Assembly (NCBI GenBank): GCA_001940755.1
Contig: MEHH01000216.1
Location: 1 to 5,166 of the forward strand
Source of the DNA: Candidatus Heimdallarchaeota archaeon AB_125
GTDB taxonomy: Archaea; Asgardarchaeota; Heimdallarchaeia; Heimdallarchaeales; Heimdallarchaeaceae
Reading direction: 5' to 3'
Length of the DNA stretch: 5,166 bases
How positions within the stretch are numbered: position 1 is the stretch's first letter; every line of letters begins with the position of its first letter. Under the pieces are notes generated by a model. That model saw nothing but the letters and a program-made list of their open reading frames with translations, ran no database searches and was not told where the DNA came from. This document shows positions 1 through 4,490 of this stretch, one piece after another. The position numbers were made by a program, and so were the translations under genes.

Positions 1-509
1 TTGTAAGGTTGATATTCATGTTTTTCTCTGGTTCGAGTGAGAACATCTTTGAAGTGTTCCATGGCTTTTGGAAATTTTCTCATTTGACTGAATCCAGCCA
101 TAACAGCTGGACCATTAAAAGTTATTAATCCTAGCTGATTAACGTATGTTAACAATATAGTCGTATCTGAATATCCCATAAGGATTTTAGGATTTGATTT
201 TATTATTTCATCATCAATATATGGCAATATTCTGATTGAATCATCTCCTCCAATAGAGGTTATTATTGCAGATACTTCTTCATCCTGAAAAGCTGCATTA
301 ACATCATTTGATCTCAACTCTGGATTTTCGTGAAGAAAATCTGGATGAGCTCTTGTTGTAGGAAATTCTTTAATTTTAAATCCCATTTCTTCTAAAACTG
401 ATATCCCATTTTCGTAAATATGTGGGAAGAATTCTGGTCCTCCCCATGAAGGAGAGATAATACCTATTGTATCTCCCTTTTGTAGTTTTTTTGGTTTTAT
501 GAATTTCAT
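1..509 (-). CDS. S66-family peptidase (LD-carboxypeptidase / MccF-like), N-terminal part, cut by window edge
   Basis: Reading leftward from the ATG at 507-509, 169 full codons are open to the window edge. The protein begins MKFIKPKKLQKGDTIGIISPS, the typical S66 opening (large, low-complexity-free N-terminal Rossmann-like domain). A GG-D-D-S segment near residues 87-91 followed by R-ILPYID (93-99) resembles the MccF-like branch rather than the RGGYG form of murein LdcA. The motif GYSDTT at 112-117 carries the presumed nucleophile Ser114. Family members are about 300-350 residues and use a Ser-His-Glu triad; the Glu and His lie in the missing C-terminal half. S66 enzymes are cytoplasmic serine peptidases that cleave LD bonds of murein peptides or the amide bond of microcin-C-like peptidyl nucleotides. 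No signal peptide is present. In an archaeon without murein, peptide detoxification or recycling is more plausible than wall recycling (inference). The zinc-ribbon gene ends 35 bases upstream on the same strand. Confidence 0.93.
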   Translation of the reverse strand, partial: MKFIKPKKLQKGDTIGIISPSWGGPEFFPHIYENGISVLEEMGFKIKEFPTTRAHPDFLHENPELRSNDVNAAFQDEEVSAIITSIGGDDSIRILPYIDDEIIKSNPKILMGYSDTTILLTYVNQLGLITFNGPAVMAGFSQMRKFPKAMEHFKDVLTRTREKHEYQPY

Positions 510-536
510 ATTATACTATGAAGAATAATTTACAGA

Positions 537-544
537 AATTAAAA
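537..544 (-). promoter_or_regulatory. Possible TATA box for the S66 peptidase gene
   Basis: On the minus strand the sequence TTTTAATT lies about 28-35 bases before the ATG at 509, which would place transcription start within a few bases of the start codon. It directly follows the stop codon of the zinc-ribbon gene, so read-through from that gene is an equally good explanation. AT-rich background makes the match weak. Confidence 0.35.
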
Positions 545-682
545 TTATCGGTTTTTAATCATCTTAACTAGTCCACAATTTGGACATTGAAATTTGGTTT
601 GTTTATGGAATCCTCCTTTTCTCTTGACATGTTTCATACCTACTCTTTTCTTCTGGGTTTTGCGACAACGAGGGCATTCCAT
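545..682 (-). CDS. 45-residue zinc-ribbon protein
   Basis: A very small basic protein starting MECPRCRKTQ. It has two CPxC knuckles, Cys3/Cys6 and Cys33/Cys36, separated by 26 residues rich in Lys and Arg (KKRVGMKHVKRKGG), the layout of a single zinc ribbon that could bind nucleic acid or act as a protein-protein module. The reading frame is open to an ATG at 748, but a TATA-like box at 709-717 makes the downstream ATGs at 691 (MNSMEC, 48 residues) or 682 (45 residues) the likely starts; 682 is chosen because the conserved-looking part begins there. The spacing also resembles the zinc ribbon found at the N-terminus of some transposases, or in ribosomal/transcription-factor ribbons, but no transposase domain follows: the S66 gene begins 35 bases downstream. 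Exact function is unknown. The opposite-strand frame over this region contains no recognisable domain. Confidence 0.75.
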   Translation of the reverse strand: MECPRCRKTQKKRVGMKHVKRKGGFHKQTKFQCPNCGLVKMIKNR

Positions 683-708
683 GGAGTTCATCCGTATATT
701 TATGCTGA

Positions 709-717
709 ATTTAAAAA
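709..717 (-). promoter_or_regulatory. TATA-like box for the zinc-ribbon gene
   Basis: On the minus strand a TTTTTAAAT tract lies about 27-35 bases before the ATG at 682 and about 18-26 before the ATG at 691. With the usual archaeal distance of about 25 bases from box to transcription start, the transcript would begin near 687-690, which favours the 45-residue start and excludes the upstream ATG at 748. Confidence 0.5.
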
Positions 718-746
718 CACTTTGGAACTGTGCGTACGAAATCAAC

Positions 747-762
747 ATATAAGCTTTTTATT
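747..762 (+). promoter_or_regulatory. TATA-like region for the cupin gene
   Basis: ATATAAGC at 747-754 is followed at once by TTTTTATT at 755-762. Either could serve as TATA box, giving a leader of roughly 15 or 7 bases before the ATG at 792. No Shine-Dalgarno-like sequence is visible between. The region is shared with the divergent zinc-ribbon promoter, about 35-50 bases away. Confidence 0.5.
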
Positions 763-791
763 CAACCTCTTCATTGATATTGTAGATTCTC

Positions 792-1169
792 ATGGATAGC
801 AGCTTGGAAGACAAGTATTCAATTGACACTGAAATAAAATTCAAACCCTTAGAACATATCAATATCTCTGAGCTAATTAGCAAATGTTCAAAGAATTGGC
901 AGAATTTCTCCTTATGTCAAGTAAATGATTCAGTAGTTCGTCTTGGGGTGATTGAGGGAGAATTTCATTGGCACAAACATGATGATGATGATGAATTTTT
1001 CTATGTTATTGAAGGGAAACTGTTGATTGATTTAGAAGATCAAACCGTTGAACTTAACCCTCATGATGCTTTCCTTGTTCCTAAGAAAGTTATGCATAAA
1101 ACTAGAGCTCCAGTCAGAACTGCGATTCTAATGGTTGAAGGATTAAATGTCAAACCAGTTGGAGATTAA
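792..1169 (+). CDS. Small single-domain cupin protein
   Basis: A 125-residue cytoplasmic protein whose residues about 50-117 form one cupin (conserved beta-barrel) domain. Motif 1 is seen as G56-x2-HWHKH-x4-E68-x6-G75, giving metal ligands His61, His63 and Glu68; motif 2 is D92-AFLVP-x3-MH, giving His102. All four usual metal ligands are therefore present, so a bound divalent metal (Fe, Mn, Ni or Zn) is expected. The Gly that normally opens motif 2 is Asp92 here. Such stand-alone cupin_2 proteins include isomerases, dioxygenases and sugar- or ligand-binding proteins; the substrate cannot be told from sequence. An in-frame TAG at 783-785 just upstream fixes ATG 792 as the first possible start. 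A run of four GAT codons plus GAA encodes the DDDDE that contains the Glu ligand. The gene stands alone between its own promoter and that of the next gene. Confidence 0.93.
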   Translation: MDSSLEDKYSIDTEIKFKPLEHINISELISKCSKNWQNFSLCQVNDSVVRLGVIEGEFHWHKHDDDDEFFYVIEGKLLIDLEDQTVELNPHDAFLVPKKVMHKTRAPVRTAILMVEGLNVKPVGD

Positions 1170-1198
1170 TATTTTAAGGGCTTTAGGAATTAATAAGG

Positions 1199-1206
1199 TT
1201 TAAATA
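1199..1206 (+). promoter_or_regulatory. TATA box (TTTAAATA) of the 82-residue membrane protein gene
   Basis: TTTAAATA is a near-perfect archaeal TATA box, preceded by a purine-rich ATAAGG stretch (1193-1198) that could be the TFB recognition element. Its centre lies about 29 bases before the ATG at 1232, so the mRNA should be leaderless or have a leader of only a few bases. Confidence 0.7.
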
Positions 1207-1231
1207 TTCACAATCTACTTTATTATTTGAT

Positions 1232-1480
1232 ATGCATTCAGCGTTTGTTGTTTTGATAATTTTTGCTTCTTGTTTAGCAGTGTTATTTATTTTCAAAGGA
1301 AAACAGATATTTACCAAACCTCAGGGTGAGGGGTATACTATCCCTGAAGAAGATGCAGGAGAAGTAGCTAAAAGAGAAACCTTTCTCCAAGAATCCAGTG
1401 GGCCATTAATGGCTCGAACATCTGGCGTTGGTCGTATGACTGGTGGAATTAGAGGTACCAGGGAAAAAAAGAAAAAATAA
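1232..1480 (+). CDS. Small single-pass membrane protein with basic cytoplasmic tail, unknown function
   Basis: An 82-residue protein. Residues about 4-21 (AFVVLIIFASCLAVLFIF) form one membrane helix right at the N-terminus, followed by KGK, so by the positive-inside rule the remaining 60 residues face the cytoplasm. That tail has an acidic stretch (PEEDAGE, 38-44), then a Gly/Arg/Ser/Thr-rich part (about 62-77, with GVGR, GGIR and GTR) and ends in KKKK. The tail looks flexible and could contact nucleic acid, lipid head groups or a partner protein, but I recognise no family. The gene has its own strong TATA box, tandem TAA stops (1478-1483), and converges on the next gene with 26 bases between stop codons. 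The strong promoter and correct start suggest it is a real gene. Confidence 0.8.
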   Translation: MHSAFVVLIIFASCLAVLFIFKGKQIFTKPQGEGYTIPEEDAGEVAKRETFLQESSGPLMARTSGVGRMTGGIRGTREKKKK

Positions 1481-1499
1481 TAAGAGGAAGCTTTTCCTC
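1461..1499 (-). terminator. Hairpin plus T-tract terminator for the convergent membrane-protein gene
   Basis: GAGGAA (1484-1489) and TTCCTC (1494-1499) can pair as a 6-bp stem with a 4-base loop between the two convergent genes. Read leftward (minus strand), the stem is followed by a long T-rich tract, the complement of the A-rich bases at 1463-1483, which is a good archaeal-type intrinsic terminator for the gene ending at 1507. In the plus direction only a weak T-run (1503-1506) follows, so termination of the 82-residue gene is less clear. Confidence 0.6.
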
Positions 1500-1506
1500 C
1501 AATTTT

Positions 1507-2181
1507 CTATATATCAATATTATCAATGAAGTAGTATGAAAATATCATAGCAAAAACAGTTATTTTTTGCAACAAAGGTCCTAAAGGTGCAATACCTCCA
1601 ACCAGTTGATCCCAGGCAAAGAAAATGAAATAGACGACTAGTATACCAACAACGATTAGCGATAGAAGTGCATCCCATATAGCATCGCCTTTACCAACTT
1701 CAGACCAACCTTTGACATGTTTTCTAATAGTACTTGATATTTGTAGATAAGCATTAAATGATGCAAATCCTCCAATAAAACATGCTGCTCCTGTAAGGTG
1801 TAAAATTCTTAAAGGATGATCTAATGGAACAGCTATTCCTGCTGCTCCAAAGGCAAGAATCAAAGTTAAAATTCCTTTTGGAATTCTTCCGCGTAGCTGT
1901 TTATTTGTGAAGTAAAGTATTGAAACTGATAAGGCTAGAAGACAGCATACACCGAATCCAACAATCATAATATACATAGAAGTTGTGTTCGATAATTTGG
2001 ATGTGAAGCTTTCCATCCCTCCAAGGTTACTGATATGTTCTTGAAATGCAAAGTACCTTTCAGGATACCAGAATATTGCTAGAAACAATGTCAAAATCAG
2101 AATATATGCCATGACAATGAAGATATTTTTTATAGTAATTTGAATCCTCAAGGGAGGTTCATAATTTTTTGTAGATGACAT
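1507..2181 (-). CDS. Six-helix integral membrane protein, DUF998/Frag1-DRAM-like (weak)
   Basis: A 224-residue protein with about six predicted membrane helices at residues 19-38, 68-92, 102-120, 127-147, 168-189 and 203-220. The first loop has ERYFAFQEHISNLGG (41-55), which recalls the 'IS-LG' loop after helix 1 in DUF998 and Frag1/DRAM/Sfk1-type proteins; the DHPLRILHLTGA segment (121-132) entering helix 4, with two His, also fits that pattern. These families are poorly understood membrane proteins, so no reaction is assigned. The loop at 93-103 (TNKQLRGRIPK) and the one at 150-165 are Lys/Arg-rich and probably cytoplasmic. The start is firm: a TATA box at 2204-2211 puts transcription start at or next to the ATG at 2181, so the mRNA is probably leaderless. 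The next gene diverges from it with 146 bases between. Confidence 0.85.
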   Translation of the reverse strand: MSSTKNYEPPLRIQITIKNIFIVMAYILILTLFLAIFWYPERYFAFQEHISNLGGMESFTSKLSNTTSMYIMIVGFGVCCLLALSVSILYFTNKQLRGRIPKGILTLILAFGAAGIAVPLDHPLRILHLTGAACFIGGFASFNAYLQISSTIRKHVKGWSEVGKGDAIWDALLSLIVVGILVVYFIFFAWDQLVGGIAPLGPLLQKITVFAMIFSYYFIDNIDI

Positions 2182-2203
2182 GATGTAATTACACTTAAAG
2201 TAA

Positions 2204-2211
2204 TGTATAAA
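2204..2211 (-). promoter_or_regulatory. TATA box of the six-helix membrane protein gene
   Basis: On the minus strand TTTATACA is preceded by a purine-rich AAGAAAGA stretch (possible TFB recognition element). Its centre is about 26-27 bases from the ATG at 2181, the standard distance to a transcription start, indicating a leaderless mRNA. Confidence 0.65.
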
Positions 2212-2220
2212 TCTTTCTTA

Positions 2221-2236
2221 CTATTTTTGAGTAAGT
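2221..2236 (+). repeat. 16-base motif, copy 1 (CTATTTTTGAGTAAGT)
   Basis: This matches 15 of 16 bases with the segment at 3073-3088. It lies in the divergent intergenic region, about 10 bases upstream of the minus-strand TATA box at 2204-2211. A shorter TGAGTAA occurs again at 2271-2277. It could be a regulator-binding site, but two copies in AT-rich DNA may be chance. Confidence 0.3.
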
Positions 2237-2298
2237 ATGTTTCACTTTCTTTGATTTGTTTTCAACAAAATGAGTAATCTAACTGCCTACTCCAAAGA

Positions 2299-2305
2299 TT
2301 TAAGA
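2299..2305 (+). promoter_or_regulatory. TATA-like box deciding the GTG start of the secreted protein gene
   Basis: TTTAAGA, preceded by the purine-rich CCAAAGA, is centred about 26 bases before the GTG at 2328, predicting a leaderless transcript beginning at that codon. An alternative ATTTAAT at 2306-2312 is too close to the start for a leaderless mRNA. Confidence 0.5.
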
Positions 2306-2327
2306 ATTTAATCCAACAAATATAATT

Positions 2328-3044
2328 GTGTTCCATAAAAAGCAAATTCCAATTACATTTCTTGTACTTCTTCTAGCATTAACAAATAAATGTTATGCTT
2401 TTGATGGGGAGTACTTTACAGATAATTTGACTGAAGGAACTATCTTGCGATGGAATCATAAGTCATTTTCAGGAATTGGAACAGAATTTGAGAAAAAAAC
2501 TCTTACAACTATTGAGTTGGAAATACTAAAAGATTTGAAAGATGTTCTAGTGGATATTAATCAAAATCAAAGTATATATGAAGAATACTTTTCCGTAACA
2601 TATAATGAAACTTTACCTGCTCCATTACTAAACAAATGGATTGGTGTCATTATTATGCCACTATCACTTCTATATCCACTCAAAATTAAGGTTGATGCAA
2701 CTGATTTTTCTCTATATGATTACTTAAATCTCTATCTATCAAATGCAACAATATTCAAAGTACAAAATGAAATCTATATCTCACATAAAGAAGTTTTTCA
2801 ATCTGATTCAGTTCATATATTTCAAAGTGATATAGTTATTGATGAACAAACAGGTATTTTGGAACATTACATGTTTAGGCTCTTTTATGATTCAGAATTA
2901 AATCATAAGAAAACAATGAAATTTTCGGGAGGATACTTTGTTAAAGGAAAAGAGCTGATTATTTCATCAGTAAGCATAATTGCTATTACTGGAATAGCTA
3001 TATTGTTCAATTTCATTACTAGAAGAAGACGAATCAGAAGTTAA
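2328..3044 (+). CDS. Secreted, C-terminally membrane-anchored protein of unknown function
   Basis: A 238-residue protein with a GTG start. The start is well bounded: an in-frame TAA lies at 2301-2303 and the first in-frame ATG comes only after residue 100, while GTG gives a proper signal peptide (HKK, then hydrophobic residues 8-19, likely cleavage after CYA at 22-24). Residues about 25-208 form an extracellular domain with four N-glycosylation sequons (Asn33, 80, 93, 139). A single membrane helix at about 210-229 (IISSVSIIAITGIAILFNFI) and a basic RRRRIR tail complete a type I membrane topology. The segment IDEQTGILEHYMFRLFYD (171-188) looks like a beta-hairpin of a lipoprotein- or carboxypeptidase-regulatory-like beta-sheet fold, but I do not recognise a family. 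It is markedly AT-rich compared with the amidohydrolase gene downstream, as many fast-evolving surface proteins are. Probably a cell-surface protein. Confidence 0.85.
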   Translation: MFHKKQIPITFLVLLLALTNKCYAFDGEYFTDNLTEGTILRWNHKSFSGIGTEFEKKTLTTIELEILKDLKDVLVDINQNQSIYEEYFSVTYNETLPAPLLNKWIGVIIMPLSLLYPLKIKVDATDFSLYDYLNLYLSNATIFKVQNEIYISHKEVFQSDSVHIFQSDIVIDEQTGILEHYMFRLFYDSELNHKKTMKFSGGYFVKGKELIISSVSIIAITGIAILFNFITRRRRIRS

Positions 3045-3072
3045 AGGATGACATCTTGAGGAAACATTTTAA

Positions 3073-3088
3073 CTATTCTTGAGTAAGT
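3073..3088 (+). repeat. 16-base motif, copy 2 (CTATTCTTGAGTAAGT)
   Basis: Second copy of the motif at 2221-2236, with one mismatch. It lies 17 bases upstream of the TATA-like box of the amidohydrolase gene, comparable to the position of copy 1 upstream of a TATA box, though on the opposite strand relative to the promoter it precedes. Confidence 0.3.
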
Positions 3089-3105
3089 TATCTTTTCCCG
3101 AAGAA

Positions 3106-3113
3106 TTTAAATT
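3106..3113 (+). promoter_or_regulatory. TATA-like box of the amidohydrolase gene
   Basis: TTTAAATT is centred about 25 bases before the ATG at 3134, so a leaderless mRNA is expected. A GAGGT at 3116-3120 resembles a Shine-Dalgarno core but is 13 bases from the ATG and would lie upstream of the predicted transcription start, so it is probably not used. Confidence 0.6.
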
Positions 3114-3133
3114 ACGAGGTTAAACTATCATCT

Positions 3134-4429
3134 ATGTCTCAAGATTCAAGATTAGTAATAAAATCAGGTAATGTATTTGATTCTATTGAAGGAAAACTGA
3201 AAGAAAATTTAACTATTGTTTCAAAACATAGAGAGATTGTTTGGGTTGGAGATGAAGGAAGTTTTGAGAAAGAAGAAAATGATAAGATTATAGATGCTAC
3301 TGGAAAAACTGTTCTTCCAGGAATGGTTGAATGTCATGTTCATCTTAGCGGTGTAGGTGATTCACAATACGAAAGAGAAATGTTGCGAACTAAACGAGAC
3401 ATGTATAATTTCATGGCTCTAGATAATGCACAGAAACACTTAGTTAGCGGATTTACTTGCGTAAGAGATGCTGGATGCTACAAGGGGATTGTTTCCTCTC
3501 TAAAACGAGTTCTTAATAATGGTCTCTTTGCAGGACCTCGATTAGTTGGAGCTGAAACTGGTATCTGGCAATGGGGGAACCAGGAGACCATCGGACCTCA
3601 AGCTTTGATAGACTTTGATAGAGAAATATCGGTCGTAACAGCTGGAGTGGATAATGTAAAGTATGCAGTTCGAGATCAGAAAAAACTTGGTGCAGATTAT
3701 ATTAAAACTGCAACAACTGGAGGAGTTCTTCATGGGATGGAGTCTAAAGTTAGTATGGTTCTCTGGACTGATGAAGAACTAGCTGCTATGCGAGAAGAAG
3801 CTCATAGATTGGGGATGCATGTCGGGTGTCATGCTCATGGAGATGATGGAATTCAAGCTGCTGTCAGAGCAGGTATTGATACTATTGAACATGGAAGTTT
3901 TATGTCTGAGGAAACTGCCAAAATGATGGTTGAAAAAGGAACTTATGTCATTCCTACTCGATTAGCTATTGTTTGTTTGGCTAGCTCTAGTGTTCACAAA
4001 CAAATGCCTCCAGAGGTTCAGAAGAAGATTATGGAATGTTATAATCAAGCCAGAGAGAGTCACAGGATGGCTTTGGAAAAAGGAGTAAAAATTGCTATTG
4101 GAACTGATGCTGCCACTCCTGGAAATTTCCATGGTTGTACAGGTTTGGAAGTAAAACTCATGGTCGATGATATTGGCATGACTCCTGTTCAAGCAATGCA
4201 AGCTGCAACCATTGAAGGAGCTCGTGCTATCTGGCTAGATGACAAGATTGGTTCAATAGAGAAAGGCAAACTAGCTGACATTGTTATCAGTGATAAAAAT
4301 CCTCTGGAAAATATCGATGTAGTTGTTGATCCAAAGAATTTCTCACATGTAATTAAAGATGGAAAAATTATGGTTGAGAGGGGAAACATAACATACTTCT
4401 CACCAATACAGAAAATTAAGCTAGATTAG
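3134..4429 (+). CDS. Metal-dependent amidohydrolase, imidazolonepropionase-like / Xaa-Pro dipeptidase (M38) type
   Basis: A full-length 431-residue cytoplasmic enzyme. The N-terminal strand region (LVIKSGNVFDS, 7-17) and the C-terminal GSIEKGKLADIVISDKNPL (373-391) make the small beta-sandwich; between them is the TIM barrel. Metal-site residues are all present: His68 and His70 in ECHVH, Lys191 in ADYIKTATTGG (probably carboxylated and bridging two metals), His233/His235 in GCHAH, His253 in IEHGS, and Asp325 in IGTDAA. This set matches the subgroup related to imidazolonepropionase and M38 prolidases that hydrolyse dipeptides such as Xaa-Pro or Xaa-Arg; the true substrate cannot be settled. 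The loop at 141-155 (ETGIWQWGNQETIGP) departs from the TGGHGD loop often seen in this group, hinting at a different substrate. The only start available after the in-frame TGA at 3080-3082 is ATG 3134. It is followed by a poly-T terminator and has no operon partner. Confidence 0.95.
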   Translation: MSQDSRLVIKSGNVFDSIEGKLKENLTIVSKHREIVWVGDEGSFEKEENDKIIDATGKTVLPGMVECHVHLSGVGDSQYEREMLRTKRDMYNFMALDNAQKHLVSGFTCVRDAGCYKGIVSSLKRVLNNGLFAGPRLVGAETGIWQWGNQETIGPQALIDFDREISVVTAGVDNVKYAVRDQKKLGADYIKTATTGGVLHGMESKVSMVLWTDEELAAMREEAHRLGMHVGCHAHGDDGIQAAVRAGIDTIEHGSFMSEETAKMMVEKGTYVIPTRLAIVCLASSSVHKQMPPEVQKKIMECYNQARESHRMALEKGVKIAIGTDAATPGNFHGCTGLEVKLMVDDIGMTPVQAMQAATIEGARAIWLDDKIGSIEKGKLADIVISDKNPLENIDVVVDPKNFSHVIKDGKIMVERGNITYFSPIQKIKLD

Positions 4430-4437
4430 CTCAATTT

Positions 4438-4490
4438 CCTTTTTTTCTTGTTCTAGAGCTCTTCATAAGTGCTTTTTCTCATAATTTTTT
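4438..4490 (+). terminator. Poly-T terminator region after the amidohydrolase gene
   Basis: Seven T in a row (4440-4446) start 10 bases after the TAG stop, with further T-runs at 4473-4477 and 4485-4490. Consecutive U-tracts without a stable hairpin are the usual intrinsic terminator in archaea. The later T-runs overlap the promoter of the next gene. Confidence 0.65.
4462..4469 (+). promoter_or_regulatory. Possible TATA-like box of the subtilase gene
   Basis: TTCATAAG is centred about 26 bases before the ATG at 4491 and would give a leaderless mRNA there. The T/A-rich CATAATTTTTT at 4480-4490 could instead serve the second in-frame ATG at 4512. The sequence does not decide between them. Confidence 0.35.

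Noticed and set aside
683..748. Upstream extension of the zinc-ribbon gene to the ATG at 748
   Set aside because: A TATA-like box lies inside this stretch and the extra residues look unlike coding sequence; ATG 682 or 691 fits the promoter better.
587..799. 70-residue plus-strand open frame opposite the zinc-ribbon gene
   Set aside because: It lies antisense to the CPxC/CPxC protein, overlaps the cupin start and both promoters, and has no recognisable domain.
972..1005. GAT tandem repeat as a microsatellite
   Set aside because: Four GAT codons plus GAA form the metal-binding acidic segment of the cupin; the repeat is too short to be notable by itself.
979..1006. ATGATGA repeats that resemble a C box of a C/D-box RNA
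   Set aside because: They are in the cupin gene's Asp codons and no D box (CTGA) or complementary terminal stem lies at the right distance.
2203..2277. 24-residue plus-strand open frame (MYKSFLLFLSKY...)
   Set aside because: It overlaps the TATA box of the minus-strand gene, has no promoter of its own, and is too short to distinguish from chance.
3045..3072. GATGACATC near-palindrome after the secreted protein gene as a terminator
   Set aside because: The loop would be one base, there is no clear T-run following, and archaeal termination does not need it.
3542..4389. Three minus-strand open frames inside the amidohydrolase gene
   Set aside because: They are shadows of a fully supported enzyme gene; their sequences show no domain.
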